Source of the DNA: Deinococcus sp. Leaf326
GTDB taxonomy: Bacteria; Deinococcota; Deinococci; Deinococcales; Deinococcaceae
Direction: 5' to 3'
DNA length: 64,000 nt
Assembly (NCBI RefSeq): GCF_001424185.1
Contig: NZ_LMOM01000021.1
Coordinates: forward strand, 294,545-358,544
In this document: piece by piece, positions 41,969-53,708 of the stretch
Position numbering within the stretch: the stretch's first letter is position 1
Layout: the number at the start of each line of letters is the position of its first letter
Program-made: the position numbers and the translations under genes
Notes under the pieces: model-generated
What the model was told of the DNA's origin: nothing
Database searches by the model: none
What the model saw: only the letters and a program-made list of their open reading frames with translations

Positions 41969-42904
41969 ATGAGCGATCTCCTCAGCGGCTGGCACCCTGC
42001 CCCCGCAGGTTTCAAGCATGTCGTCAGCGTGTCTCTGGGCAACAGCAAGCGCAACGCCCGCGAGGAATTGACCGTTCTGGGTCAGCCCTTCGTCCTGGAG
42101 CGGATAGGCACCGACGGCGACGCCGGCAAGGCCGCAGAGCTCTTTCAGGCCCTTGACGGCCGGGTGGACGCCTTCGGGCTGGGAGGCGCGGACCTGTACG
42201 TCTTGGCCGGGGGGCGCCGCTACGTGTTCGGCAACGTGCGCAAGCTCGTCTCGCATGCCAAACTCACGCCGGTTCTCGACGGCAGCGGCCTGAAGAACAC
42301 GCTGGAGCGCGACGCGGTGGCCCAGCTCGATGAGGCGCTGAACTGGCGCACCCAGAAGGTGCTGATGGTCTCCGCGGTCGACCGCTTCGGAATGGCCGAG
42401 GCCCTGGCCGAGCGCGGGGCCGACATGGTTTACGGTGACATCATCTTCGGGCTAAACATCGACCGACCCATCCGCAGCATCGGGGCGCTGCGCAAGGTGG
42501 CGCACCTCGTGCTGCCGGCCATCACCAAGCTGCCGCAGGACTGGTTCTACCCGACCGGCGCCAAGCAGGAGACCAGCGTCGAGGGCAAGGGCACGCGCTA
42601 CTACGCCTGGGCCGACGTGATCGCGGGCGACACCCACTACGTCAAGCGGTATGCCCCGAAGGACCTGCGCGGCAAGACCATCCTGACCCAGACCATCACC
42701 GAGGCCGACCGGGGCTGGATGAAGGAGCGCGGCGTGGCCCGGCTCATCACGACCACGCCGCGCATCGGCCGGCGCAATTTCGCCACCAACGTGCTGGAGG
42801 CCTTTTTCGTGTCGCTGGCCGGTAAGCGCGAGGCGCTGAGCGAGGCCGAGTACCTGCACTACATCCGCGAGGTGAACTTCCACCCGGAGACCAACGAGCT
42901 GTAG
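41969..42904 (+). CDS. Conserved protein, quinate/shikimate dehydrogenase-like by annotation
   Basis: A 311-residue protein of a family seen in Thermus and Deinococcus that databases tend to label quinate or shikimate 5-dehydrogenase. The sequence shows KHVVSVSLGNSKRNAREELT, a GGADLYVLAGGRRYVFG strand-loop, and a central IGALRKVAHLVLPAITKLPQDWFYPTG. A classic Rossmann glycine motif is not obvious, so the enzymatic label is doubtful. The ATG at 41969 is preferred over 41960 because a TAGAAT element ends 7 nt before it. It is divergent from a hypothetical gene across an operator-like repeat. Confidence 0.7.
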   Translation: MSDLLSGWHPAPAGFKHVVSVSLGNSKRNAREELTVLGQPFVLERIGTDGDAGKAAELFQALDGRVDAFGLGGADLYVLAGGRRYVFGNVRKLVSHAKLTPVLDGSGLKNTLERDAVAQLDEALNWRTQKVLMVSAVDRFGMAEALAERGADMVYGDIIFGLNIDRPIRSIGALRKVAHLVLPAITKLPQDWFYPTGAKQETSVEGKGTRYYAWADVIAGDTHYVKRYAPKDLRGKTILTQTITEADRGWMKERGVARLITTTPRIGRRNFATNVLEAFFVSLAGKREALSEAEYLHYIREVNFHPETNEL

Positions 42905-42919
42905 GGCTGGGACTGGGGG

Positions 42920-43249
42920 TTACTCGCCCTCGACGGCGCGCAGGCCCTCGCCCGCGCCGCGTGAGCTGTATTGCCCCTTGCGGATGCCCCGGATGACGGC
43001 CGAGAGCTGTTCCTGGGCGTCCTGTTCGCCTTCCGCCTCAGGGACGCCGCAGGCCAGAATGCGCCAGTAGGGCACGTACAGCCAGGGCAGCCTCAGCTCG
43101 CGCGCGCCGACGTGCATCGTCGCATCACGCAGCATTACACCGTCCACCTCGGACGCCTGCGCCAGCAGCGAGACCTGTTCGGGAGCGGCGGCGGTGGGCG
43201 TGCCGCTGACGGCGGCGCCCCCTTCGAGCAGGAGGGTCAGGGGGCTCAT
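42920..43249 (-). CDS. Hypothetical protein, 109 residues
   Basis: A soluble protein with LLAQASEVDGVMLRDATMHV and LRLPWLYVPYWRILACGVPE segments, ending in a charged tail (GEGLRAVEGE). No family is recognised. Confidence 0.6.
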   Translation of the reverse strand: MSPLTLLLEGGAAVSGTPTAAAPEQVSLLAQASEVDGVMLRDATMHVGARELRLPWLYVPYWRILACGVPEAEGEQDAQEQLSAVIRGIRKGQYSSRGAGEGLRAVEGE

Positions 43250-43284
43250 GCGCCCACGTTAGCGCGGCGGGACGGCAGCGTCCT

Positions 43285-43995
43285 TCAGGCTTCCTTGCCG
43301 CTCAGGAGCTGCGCCGCCTCGCGCTCCCCCAGTTCCCCAGGGCCGTGCGTGCGGGCCCAGGCGGCGGCCGCGGCCGTGTCGTAGGGTGTGCGGCGGAACT
43401 CGGCGTTCCAGATCCCGGCCTGGCGGGTGAGCAGCACCCAGCGGGCGTGGGGCAGGCCGTCTTTCTGGCGCGACACCGGGCCGGCGTTCACGACCGTCAC
43501 GCCGTCCACCACGCTCAGCATCTCCCAGTGGGTGTGGCCTACGACCACCACCCGGCCCGCAAAGTCCCCCAGCCGCTCGCGGATCTCCGGGCGGGTGGCG
43601 GGGCGACTTCGCCCGTCGTCCCTGGTCAGGAGCAGGTCCTCCCAGGGGCTGCGCGGGCTGCCGTGGGCCAGGCGTACCTCGCCGCCGGCCGTGTCCAGCG
43701 TGGTGGGCAGCGCGCCCAGGGTACGGGCCGCGTCCTCCGGCAGCAGCGGCAGCAGCCAGTCGCGCAGCGCCGCCTTGCCGTCCTTCAGGCCCGCGACCCG
43801 CTCGTCGGTGTTGCCGCGCACGCTGGGGGGCGCGTGCTCCTGCTGCAGCGCCCAGGCGGTGGCCGGGTCGGCCGCGCCCCACACCGCGTCTCCCAGGTTC
43901 AGGACCTCGTCGGGAGACGCGGCGGCTATGTCGTTCAACACGGCGCGCAGCGCGAAGGCGTTGCCGTGCACGTCACCCAGAACCGCGAGTCGCAC
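43285..43995 (-). CDS. Calcineurin-like metallophosphoesterase
   Basis: A 236-residue phosphoesterase of the YfcE/MJ0936-like group. Its metal-binding motifs are seen in order: LAVLGDVHGN (GDxHGN), LNLGDAVWG (GD), VRGNTDE (GN-D), LAHGSP and VVGHTHWEM (GHTH), then NAGPVSRQKDG. The GTG start at 43995 puts it 7 nt after the upstream membrane protein gene. The substrate is unknown. Confidence 0.9.
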   Translation of the reverse strand: MRLAVLGDVHGNAFALRAVLNDIAAASPDEVLNLGDAVWGAADPATAWALQQEHAPPSVRGNTDERVAGLKDGKAALRDWLLPLLPEDAARTLGALPTTLDTAGGEVRLAHGSPRSPWEDLLLTRDDGRSRPATRPEIRERLGDFAGRVVVVGHTHWEMLSVVDGVTVVNAGPVSRQKDGLPHARWVLLTRQAGIWNAEFRRTPYDTAAAAAWARTHGPGELGEREAAQLLSGKEA

Positions 43996-44002
43996 GCGGC
44001 CT

Positions 44003-44389
44003 TCAGCGCTTGCCCGCGCCGGGCGGGCGGCGGATGGCGGCGAAGAGCAGCGCGAAGACCAGCACGAGCAGGACATAGCTCGCCAGCGAGGAGACGGGGC
44101 TGAACAGCGGATTGAGGGCGTCGGCCGAGAACTTGTAGATGGCGTAGGGCACGGCCCAGCCCATCGCGAACAGGCCCGCGCGGCGCAGGTAGTCCGTGGT
44201 CACGGCCGCCTGCGGAAAGAGCCGCATGGGCAGCACCATCGCCGGAATCAGCAGCAGCTGCGCGAGGTAGAACCACACGGGCAGCATCTCGAAGCCGTAC
44301 TGGACTCCGGTAAAGACAATATTCAGCACCCCGATGACCGCTCCGGTGATCAGGGCTGTACGCAAGACGACAGGATTCACGGGGCCCAT
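44003..44389 (-). CDS. Four-helix membrane protein
   Basis: A 128-residue protein with four hydrophobic helices (from LRTALITGAVIGVLNIVF, FYLAQLLLIPAMVLPM, LFAMGWAVPYAIY and SYVLLVLVFALLFAAI) and a basic tail. No family is recognised. ATG 44389 was chosen over an upstream TTG at 44413. Confidence 0.7.
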   Translation of the reverse strand: MGPVNPVVLRTALITGAVIGVLNIVFTGVQYGFEMLPVWFYLAQLLLIPAMVLPMRLFPQAAVTTDYLRRAGLFAMGWAVPYAIYKFSADALNPLFSPVSSLASYVLLVLVFALLFAAIRRPPGAGKR

Positions 44390-44444
44390 GTTCTCATAGA
44401 CGCTCCCGGCCAAACGTCATGGTGGGCCGGGCCTCGCTGGAGGG

Positions 44445-44765
44445 TTAAGAAGAAGCTGGGCGGCCCGGCGTCACGTCCACGAAGTGCTCGACCACCGGAG
44501 AGGGGTCGTAGAAGCCGTGCAGCAGCGCCCGCCACTCCCGGTACTGGGGCGACCCCCGGAAGCCCACGGTGTGCGCCTCCAGCGTCTCCCACCATACGAG
44601 CAGGGCGTAGCGGTGGTCGTCTTCGAGGCAGCGTTGCAGGTCGTGGCGCACGTATCCCGGCACTCCCGCGATCAGCGGTTGGGCCTGCGCGAAGGCCGCC
44701 TCGAAGGCCGGGGTCTGCCCAGAGCGCACCTGTAACAGGGCGATTTCCAGAACGGGTGAGGTCAT
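44445..44765 (-). CDS. Antibiotic biosynthesis monooxygenase (ABM) domain protein
   Basis: A 106-residue ferredoxin-like dimeric fold: VLEIALLQVRSGQTPAFEAA, then PGYVRHDLQRCLEDDHRYAL and LLVWWETLEAHTVGFRGSPQY. Family members include small cofactor-free oxygenases and haem-degrading enzymes, but the sequence does not tell which. It is coupled to the upstream membrane protein gene (ATGA overlap). Confidence 0.85.
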   Translation of the reverse strand: MTSPVLEIALLQVRSGQTPAFEAAFAQAQPLIAGVPGYVRHDLQRCLEDDHRYALLVWWETLEAHTVGFRGSPQYREWRALLHGFYDPSPVVEHFVDVTPGRPASS

Positions 44766-45124
44766 GCGCCGGCCACCCGCCGGGGCCGCGCGCCCCAGGC
44801 ACCGGACAGCAGCGCCCAGAAACTGAAGAAGCCCACCACCCACAGGACATCCAGCAGGGTCTGCAAGCCGCCCTGCAGGTGCCGCACGGCCAGCTGTGCC
44901 CCAATGAGGGGCAGCCCAAAAGCCAGCGCGCCCAGTCCCGTGCGCGTCCAGACGGATTGCCCCGGAGTCTTCAGGCGGTCCAGACGTTCTCCGGCCAGTC
45001 CCAGCAGCCCGGTGCCCGGTACGGCCGCCCAGAACCAGAGGGGAAAGCCCCAGCCCCCTGTTTCGAACCGGGCGAGCGCGAGGGTCAACAGGACGGGCAG
45101 AGCTGCGGCAAGGGGCCAGGGCAC
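44762..45124 (-). CDS. Small membrane protein, 120 residues
   Basis: Three to four hydrophobic segments, with an Arg-containing loop GERLDRLKTPGQSVW after the second. No family is recognised. The start is GTG at 45124. It overlaps the ABM gene by 4 nt. Confidence 0.65.
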   Translation of the reverse strand: MPWPLAAALPVLLTLALARFETGGWGFPLWFWAAVPGTGLLGLAGERLDRLKTPGQSVWTRTGLGALAFGLPLIGAQLAVRHLQGGLQTLLDVLWVVGFFSFWALLSGAWGARPRRVAGA

Positions 45125-45193
45125 GCCCCAGTATAGAAACTGGAAACCGCGCCCCGCGCGCGACGTGGTGCCCTCAAAAGGCCGCGCCTGCCT

Positions 45194-46756
<1,563 letters not shown>

Positions 46757-46796
46757 GGTCAGGCTCCTGGTCGTGGGGGAGAGGGGTGAGACGGAA

Positions 46797-46827
46797 AAAC
46801 CCCCGGAGGGGTGTCCTCCGGGGGTTT
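46797..46827 (-). terminator. leuA attenuator terminator
   Basis: On the minus strand AAACCCCCGGAGG pairs with CCTCCGGGGGTTT and is followed by a T-run. The 5' arm can instead pair with CCTCCGG inside the leader-peptide frame (codons 12-13), which is the antiterminator expected in ribosome-mediated attenuation. Confidence 0.85.
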
Positions 46828-46853
46828 GTTCGGCTATACACTCGCTTCGCCGT

Positions 46854-46901
46854 TCACTCCACCGGAGGAAGGCTGAGAAGAAGCAGGCCGAAGACGGTCA
46901 T
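46854..46901 (-). CDS. leuA leader peptide
   Basis: A 15-residue leader [15 protein letters not shown]. Five of the six codons 6-11 are Leu (CTG CTT CTT CTC, then CTT after AGC). Stalling at codons 6-8 for lack of charged tRNA-Leu would leave the downstream CCTCCGG segment free to form the antiterminator. The ATG lies 6 nt after TAGACT and no Shine-Dalgarno sequence is present, so the leader is predicted to be leaderless. Confidence 0.85.
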   Translation of the reverse strand: MTVFGLLLLSLPPVE

Positions 46902-46907
46902 GCCGAG

Positions 46908-46913
46908 AGTCTA
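46908..46913 (-). promoter_or_regulatory. Promoter -10 element of the leuA leader (TAGACT)
   Basis: TAGACT on the minus strand with 6 nt before the leader-peptide ATG at 46901. Confidence 0.6.
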
Positions 46914-46977
46914 AGCGGGCCGGCGACGTGGGTGCAAGGGTTGTCTACTGTGGGGAGTCTCACTCAAGCTGTACGCC

Positions 46978-47994
46978 ATGACCCCCACTTCTTCCTGGCA
47001 TGGCCCCTATCTGCCGGCCGCCGACCGCTACAGCGCCATGTCCTACCCCCGCAGCGGCCGCAGTGGCCTGCGCCTGCCGGCGATCTCGCTGGGGCTGTGG
47101 CACAACTTCGGCGGGGCGGACCGGCTTGAGAACGCCCGCGTCATCCTGCGCCACGCCTTCGACCTGGGCATCACCCATTTCGACCTCGCCAACAACTATG
47201 GGCCGCCTCCCGGTTCGGCCGAGAGCACCTTCGGGCAGATTCTGTCTTCCGACCTGCGTCCCTACCGCGACGAACTGATCGTCTCGACGAAGGCGGGCTA
47301 CGACATGTGGGCCGGGCCGTACGGCAACTGGGGCTCGCGCAAGTCCCTGCTCGCCAGCCTCGACCAGAGCCTGCGCCGCCTGGGCCTGGACTACGTGGAC
47401 ATCTTCTACCACCACCGCCCCGACCCCGAGACGCCGCTGGAGGAGACCATGACGGCCCTGGCCGACGCCGTGCGCAGCGGCCGGGCGCTGTACGTGGGCC
47501 TGAGCAACTACGGCCCCGAACAGACCCGCGAGGCGGCGCGCCTGCTGCGTGAACTGGGCACGCCCTGCGTCATCCATCAGCCGCGCTACAGCATGCTGGC
47601 CCGTCAGCCCGAGGACGGCCTGTTGGACGTGCTGGGCCAGGAGGGCATCGGGGGCATCGTGTTCTCGCCGCTGGCGCAGGGCCTGCTGACCGACAAGTAC
47701 CTGGGTGGCGTGCCGGCCGACTCGCGCGCCGCCGCCGACGGCCGCTTCCTGCGCCCTGAACACGTGACCGACGCGGTACTGGTCAAAACACGCGCTCTGA
47801 ACGACTTGGCCGGAGCGCGTGGGCAGACGCTGGCGCAACTCGCGCTGGCCTGGGTGCTGCGCCGCCCCGAGGTGACTTCGGCCCTCATCGGCGCGAGCCG
47901 CCCGGCACAGCTTGACGACGCGGTGGGGGCGCTGGCCCGGCGCGACTTCAGTACGGACGAGCTCGCGCAGATCGAGGCAATTCTGGCGGGCTGA
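46978..47994 (+). CDS. Aldo/keto reductase (YghZ-like)
   Basis: A 338-residue NADPH-dependent aldo/keto reductase. The catalytic tetrad is visible: Asp in FDLANNYGPPPGSAE, with Tyr in ANNY, Lys in STKAGYDMW and His in IFYHHRPDP. The long NYGPPPGSAE loop and AGYDMWAGPYG segment match the YghZ (L-glyceraldehyde-3-phosphate reductase) subgroup. The C-terminus has SALIGASRPAQL for cofactor binding. It sits between leuA and ilvC on the opposite strand and is probably unrelated to them. Confidence 0.92.
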   Translation: MTPTSSWHGPYLPAADRYSAMSYPRSGRSGLRLPAISLGLWHNFGGADRLENARVILRHAFDLGITHFDLANNYGPPPGSAESTFGQILSSDLRPYRDELIVSTKAGYDMWAGPYGNWGSRKSLLASLDQSLRRLGLDYVDIFYHHRPDPETPLEETMTALADAVRSGRALYVGLSNYGPEQTREAARLLRELGTPCVIHQPRYSMLARQPEDGLLDVLGQEGIGGIVFSPLAQGLLTDKYLGGVPADSRAAADGRFLRPEHVTDAVLVKTRALNDLAGARGQTLAQLALAWVLRRPEVTSALIGASRPAQLDDAVGALARRDFSTDELAQIEAILAG

Positions 47995-48001
47995 GCCAGA
48001 A

Positions 48002-48038
48002 AAGCGCCGCGCTCCATCCAAGTGGGCGCGGCGCTTTC
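48002..48038. terminator. Bidirectional terminator between aldo/keto reductase and ilvC
   Basis: A 12-bp stem (AAAGCGCCGCGC with GCGCGGCGCTTT) separated by 13 nt. The terminal A/T pairs supply short U-tracts in both directions. Confidence 0.75.
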
Positions 48039-48055
48039 CGGGTCAGGCCCTCAAC

Positions 48056-49066
48056 TCAGACTTCGAGTTCCTTCTTGCTGATGAAGGGCATCATGTCGCG
48101 CAGTTCCTTGCCGACCGTCTCGAGCTTGTGGTCGCGCATCTTGCTGCGCTGCTCGTTCATGTACGGGAAGCCGTTCTCGGCGTCCTCGATGAAGCGCTCG
48201 GCGAACTTGCCGCTCTGGATGTCGCTCAGTACGCGGCCCATCTCCGCCTTCGTGTCGGCGGTGATGATGCGCGGCCCCGTCACGTAGTCGCCGAACTCGG
48301 CCGTGTTGGAGATGGAGTGGCGCATGCCCTCGAAGCCTTTTTCGTAGATCAGGTCCACGATGAGCTTGACTTCGTGCAGTGTCTCGAAGTAGGCGATCTC
48401 GGGCTGGTAGCCGGCTTCCACGAGCGTCTCGAAGCCGCTCTGGATGAGGTGGGTCACGCCGCCGCACAGCACGCTCTGCTCGCCGAAGAGGTCGGTCTCG
48501 GTCTCTTCCTTGAAGGTCGTCTCCAGCACACCCGCACGGGTGCAGCCGATGCCGCGCGCGTAGGCCAGCGCGATGTCGCGGGCCTTGCCGGTGGCGTCCT
48601 GGGCGACGGCGAAGATGCCCGGCATCCCCGCGCCGTCGGCGTACACGCGCCGCAGCATGTGGCCAGGTCCCTTGGGGGCGACCAGGAACACGTCCACGCC
48701 CGCAGACGGCTTGATACGCCCGAAGTGCACGTTGAAGCCGTGGCCGAAGGCGAGCGCCTTGCCGTCGGCGAGGTTCGGGGCGATGCTCTGCTCGTACACC
48801 TTGGGCTGCTGCTCGTCGGGGATGAGGAGCATGACCACGTCGGCTTCCTTGGTGGCGTCCTCGATGCTCGCCACGCGCAGACCGGCCTGCTCGGCCTTGG
48901 CCTTGCTGGAAGAGCCGTCACGCAGGCCGACCACCACGTTGAAGCCGCTGTCGCGCAGGTTCTGGGCATGGGCGTGCGCCTGCGAGCCGTAGCCGATGAT
49001 GGCGATCAGCTTGTTTTCGATGGGGGCAGTGTCGACGTCGCGGTCGTAGTACATTTTTGCGGCCAT
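48056..49066 (-). CDS. ilvC: Ketol-acid reductoisomerase
   Basis: A 336-residue class I enzyme of valine and isoleucine synthesis that isomerises and reduces acetolactate. The Rossmann motif is [21 protein letters not shown] (cofactor NADPH), with KGPGHMLRR and a C-terminal knotted domain with metal ligands in [12 protein letters not shown] and the [10 protein letters not shown] segment. A GGAG site precedes the ATG. It follows ilvN after 59 nt in the ilvBNC cluster. Confidence 0.98.
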   Translation of the reverse strand: MAAKMYYDRDVDTAPIENKLIAIIGYGSQAHAHAQNLRDSGFNVVVGLRDGSSSKAKAEQAGLRVASIEDATKEADVVMLLIPDEQQPKVYEQSIAPNLADGKALAFGHGFNVHFGRIKPSAGVDVFLVAPKGPGHMLRRVYADGAGMPGIFAVAQDATGKARDIALAYARGIGCTRAGVLETTFKEETETDLFGEQSVLCGGVTHLIQSGFETLVEAGYQPEIAYFETLHEVKLIVDLIYEKGFEGMRHSISNTAEFGDYVTGPRIITADTKAEMGRVLSDIQSGKFAERFIEDAENGFPYMNEQRSKMRDHKLETVGKELRDMMPFISKKELEV

Positions 49067-49125
49067 TTCTCGATTCTCCTACAGAACAGTGGGGCTGGTG
49101 GGATTGTGGGCTAGGGGAGGCCCGC

Positions 49126-49724
49126 TCAGAACAGGTTGGGCACGCCGCGCGCCCGTTCCTCGCGCGGCTCGACGGCCGGGGTCAGCGCCGCCGACTCGCC
49201 CTCGTGCCACACGTGGGCCGGGATGTCGGCGTTGCTGCCGCGCGTCAGGGCGATGCGGCCGGTGCGCATGGTCTCCAGAATCCCGAAGGGGCGCATCTGC
49301 TCGATGAAGGCCGTCAGTTTGCCCTCGTCGCCTGTAACCTCGAAAGTCAGGGCGTGGCGGCCCACGTCCACGATGCGGGCGCGGAAGTCTTCGGCGATGT
49401 GCCGCACTTCGACCCGGTTGTCGGGCGTGATGCTCACCTTGACCAGGACGAGTTCGCGGTCCACGTACTTTTCCAGGCTGTGATCGATGATCTTGACCAC
49501 GTCGTGCAGCTTTTCGAGCTGGCGCATGGCCTGTTCGACCACGCCCCGGTCGCCGCTGACCACGATGGTCATGCGCGAGATGCCCGGATGCTCGGTGCTG
49601 CCCACACTCAGGCTGCGAATGTTGTAGCCCCGGCGGCCGAACAGCGCCGTGATGCGCGTCAGCACGCGCGGTTCGTCGCGCACGAGCAGCGAGAGCAGTT
49701 GATCGGGGACATTGTATTCGGCGG

Positions 49725-49728
<4 letters not shown>
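49126..49728 (-). CDS. ilvN: Acetolactate synthase small subunit
   Basis: A 200-residue regulatory subunit with an N-terminal ACT domain (LLSLLVRDEPRVLTRITALFGRRGYNIRSLSVGSTE) and a second ACT-like region. It confers valine feedback control on the catalytic subunit. ATGA overlap with ilvB indicates coupled synthesis. The C-terminal ~40 residues are an Ala/Glu/Arg-rich extension. Confidence 0.97.
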
Positions 49729-51482
<1,754 letters not shown>

Positions 51483-51502
51483 AAGCCCTCCTGAACGAAA
51501 AA

Positions 51503-51525
51503 CCCCGCCTCGTCTTCGGGCGGGG
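51503..51525 (-). terminator. ilvB attenuator terminator
   Basis: On the minus strand CCCCGCC pairs with GGCGGGG and is followed by TTTTT. The C-rich 5' arm can alternatively pair with CGGGGG inside the leader-peptide frame (codons 12-14). Confidence 0.8.
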
Positions 51526-51546
51526 GGATGCGGCGTATGGTGACGC

Positions 51547-51600
51547 TCAGCCTCGGCAACCCCCGACGCTAAGAAGTACCACCACGAGCACGCAGTTCAT
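51547..51600 (-). CDS. ilvB leader peptide
   Basis: A 17-residue leader MNCVLVVVLLSVGGCRG. Codons 4-12 contain five Val and three Leu, matching control of an operon for valine, isoleucine and leucine precursors. The CGGGGG segment after this run is complementary to the 5' arm of the terminator. The ATG lies 7 nt after TAAGCT with no Shine-Dalgarno sequence, so the leader is predicted to be leaderless. Confidence 0.83.
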   Translation of the reverse strand: MNCVLVVVLLSVGGCRG

Positions 51601-51607
51601 GCGTCCG

Positions 51608-51613
51608 AGCTTA
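51608..51613 (-). promoter_or_regulatory. Promoter -10 element of the ilvB leader (TAAGCT)
   Basis: TAAGCT on the minus strand with 7 nt before the leader-peptide ATG at 51600. The remaining ~170 nt to the next gene show nothing else. Confidence 0.55.
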
Positions 51614-51784
51614 GCGGCCGGGGCGGGGTGCGGTCAGGGTGCGTCTAGATAGGGGACGTACAAGATGCTTTGGGGAGGCCGGCAGAAGCGCGGGGAGGCG
51701 TGTGGGGCGGCCAGAAAGGCTCCTGGCTTCTGGCAAGAGCCACAGCAGCGGGTGCTCAAATTTCTCTTACGCCCCGGTCGCGTC

Positions 51785-52309
51785 CTACTTCCAGTGGGGC
51801 GACTCCGGCACGTTCTGGCGGCTGTCCTCCACCTGGGTGGCCCACCACGTCCGCAGCCATGCGCGGAAGGCCGGGTACGTTCCGCCGAGCGCCGCGCGTA
51901 CCTTGCGGTCCTTCTCGGCCCGCATCCCGGCCAGACGGGTGTTCAGAGCAGCGGCGTTGTCGCGTCCGACCACGCGCCACGCCGCCTGCCCGTACTGGTG
52001 CTCGCTGGCGGCCAGGCGGCGCAGCTCGCGCACCTGGGCGGGACTCAGACGCAGCTCGCGCACCAGCCGCTCGCCGTCGGCGCGCCCGGCAGGCAGCACC
52101 AACAGCCGCGTCAGGACCTCGCTGGCGGGCCAGGGGTCGGCGGGACGCGACAGAGCCGGTCCAGGCTGCGCCGGCCTGGCCAGGGCCTGACGGGCCTGCA
52201 GGGGGCCGGTCCGGTTGGCGCTGGTCGGGGTGGCCTGGGCCGGGGCAGCCAGGCCACTGCCCAGCGTCCAGGCACCCAGCAGGGTGAGCAGCAGAGGAGC
52301 AGAGGTCAT
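51785..52309 (-). CDS. Secreted hypothetical protein, 174 residues
   Basis: A signal peptide is likely (MTSAPLLLTLLGAWTLGSGL, cleavage near AAPAQA). The mature part is an Ala/Arg-rich helical protein: LRLSPAQVRELRRLAASEHQ, RDNAAALNTRLAGMRAEKDR and AFRAWLRTWWATQVED. It resembles small periplasmic helical proteins without a defined family. A TACCCT element ends 6 nt before the ATG. Confidence 0.7.
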   Translation of the reverse strand: MTSAPLLLTLLGAWTLGSGLAAPAQATPTSANRTGPLQARQALARPAQPGPALSRPADPWPASEVLTRLLVLPAGRADGERLVRELRLSPAQVRELRRLAASEHQYGQAAWRVVGRDNAAALNTRLAGMRAEKDRKVRAALGGTYPAFRAWLRTWWATQVEDSRQNVPESPHWK

Positions 52310-52315
52310 GGTGTC

Positions 52316-52321
52316 AGGGTA
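52316..52321 (-). promoter_or_regulatory. Leaderless-type -10 element (TACCCT)
   Basis: TACCCT on the minus strand, 6 nt before the ATG at 52309. Confidence 0.45.
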
Positions 52322-52372
52322 GATGGTGCTCTCATGAGAAGAACGGGAACGGCCGTGAAGGAGCCTGCTAGC

Positions 52373-53023
52373 ATGCCCGGCGTGAATCTTCCGCAGCCGG
52401 CGGCCGGGCCGGACCCCCTGCCCCCAGCTCCGGCCTCTCCGGCTCCGGCCCGCGAGACCCCCTGGCGGACCTTCTGGCGGCAGTGGATTCTGGGAGCGCT
52501 GCTGCCGGTGTACCTCGTGACCACCTTCGTCTGCACGCTGGCGCGCGTGGACGGCGAGAGCATGGCACCCACCCTGCAAAGCGGCCAGATGCTGCTGCTG
52601 CTCAAATACCCGCGGTGGTTGCACGCCTGGGGCCTGAGCGGGCCGTATGTCCACCGGGGCGACCTCGTCATCTTCAAGGCGCCGGCCGAGAGTCCTTACA
52701 GCTACGAGACGTTGTACGGGGTCACGCACCGCCCCTACAACGTCAAGCGGGTCATCGGGCTGGCAGGGGACACGGTGGCGGTCGAGGACGGCCGGGTCTA
52801 CGTCAACGGCCGTCCTCTCGCCGAGAGCTACGCGAGCGCGGAAGGCTACGTCAACAGCCAGCCGCCCGAGGTCGTGCCGCCGGGCAAGGTGTGGGTCATG
52901 GGCGACAACCGCCTCACCGGGGCCAGCCTCGACTCGCGCGCCTACGGCGCGGTAGACCTGCGTGACGTGGCCGGCACTGCCGACTTGCGGCTGTGGCCCC
53001 GGCCCGGTCCGGTGGCCCGCTGA
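52373..53023 (+). CDS. lepB: Signal peptidase I
   Basis: A 216-residue membrane serine protease that removes signal peptides. After a Pro-rich cytoplasmic tail and one transmembrane helix (about 38-56) come the catalytic Ser63 in VDGESMAPTL, the general base Lys125 in YNVKRVIGLAGD and the GDNR box (VMGDNRLTGASLDSR). ATG 52373 has AAGGAG 9 nt upstream; GTG 52382 and ATG 52334 are alternatives. Confidence 0.95.
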   Translation: MPGVNLPQPAAGPDPLPPAPASPAPARETPWRTFWRQWILGALLPVYLVTTFVCTLARVDGESMAPTLQSGQMLLLLKYPRWLHAWGLSGPYVHRGDLVIFKAPAESPYSYETLYGVTHRPYNVKRVIGLAGDTVAVEDGRVYVNGRPLAESYASAEGYVNSQPPEVVPPGKVWVMGDNRLTGASLDSRAYGAVDLRDVAGTADLRLWPRPGPVAR

Positions 53024-53089
53024 CCGCCCCCTGACCCCGCGTGAGCGTCCCTTGGGCGCGTCCCTTAGCCGGTCATCATGCGGCCCTGG

Positions 53090-53095
53090 TACGGT
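53090..53095 (+). promoter_or_regulatory. Leaderless-type -10 element (TACGGT)
   Basis: TACGGT ends 6 nt before the ATG at 53102. Confidence 0.45.
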
Positions 53096-53101
53096 GCGGC
53101 C

Positions 53102-53608
53102 ATGAAGGTTCTGCGCACATTGTTCCCCGTCGCCCTGCTGGCCGGCACCCTGGCCGGCGCGCAGACGCTGGTCCCCCTGAGCGATCCCAAGCTGCCCTTC
53201 CGTTTCAGCCATCCGCAGGGCTGGCTGGGCGTGGACCTCGGTGACAGGGCGAGCGGCGTAAGTATGGTCTCGGCCAAGGCGCCGCCCGCCACCATGATCC
53301 GGCTACTGTTCGTGCCCAAGAACGGCAAGGCGATCAACGTGGTCCAGGAGCTCGGCGGCTTCGAGCAGGGGCTCAAGTCTACGGGCGTCACCCTCAAGAC
53401 CCTCACGAGCCGGGCCGCGAGCTACGGCGGCGTCAGTGGAACCGAGCGCGAGTACCAACTGAGCAAGGGCAAGGACGTGCTGAGGATGCGGGTGTGGTTC
53501 GGCAACGGCTCCAAGAACCTGTATTCCTTCCAGCTCACCGACACGGCGGCGCGCTACGCCGCGGCCAACGCGCTGTATACCAAGGTGCTCGCCACCGTCC
53601 GTTTTTGA
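53102..53608 (+). CDS. Secreted hypothetical protein, 168 residues
   Basis: A clear signal peptide (MKVLRTLFPVALLAGTLAGA, cleavage near AGAQT) precedes a beta-rich domain. It contains FRFSHPQGWLGVDLGDRASG and TEREYQLSKGKDVLRMRVWF, a layout seen in PsbP/MOG1-like secreted proteins. It is likely periplasmic or surface-located. Its function is unknown. Confidence 0.7.
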   Translation: MKVLRTLFPVALLAGTLAGAQTLVPLSDPKLPFRFSHPQGWLGVDLGDRASGVSMVSAKAPPATMIRLLFVPKNGKAINVVQELGGFEQGLKSTGVTLKTLTSRAASYGGVSGTEREYQLSKGKDVLRMRVWFGNGSKNLYSFQLTDTAARYAAANALYTKVLATVRF

Positions 53609-53708
53609 GGCCCGGAAGAGGCCAGGCGGCAGGTGGCCTGCGCCTCCTTCCAGGACGGACCCACCTGAACATGGGAAGCGGCGCGGCCGCGACCGGGGAG
53701 GCAACGGG

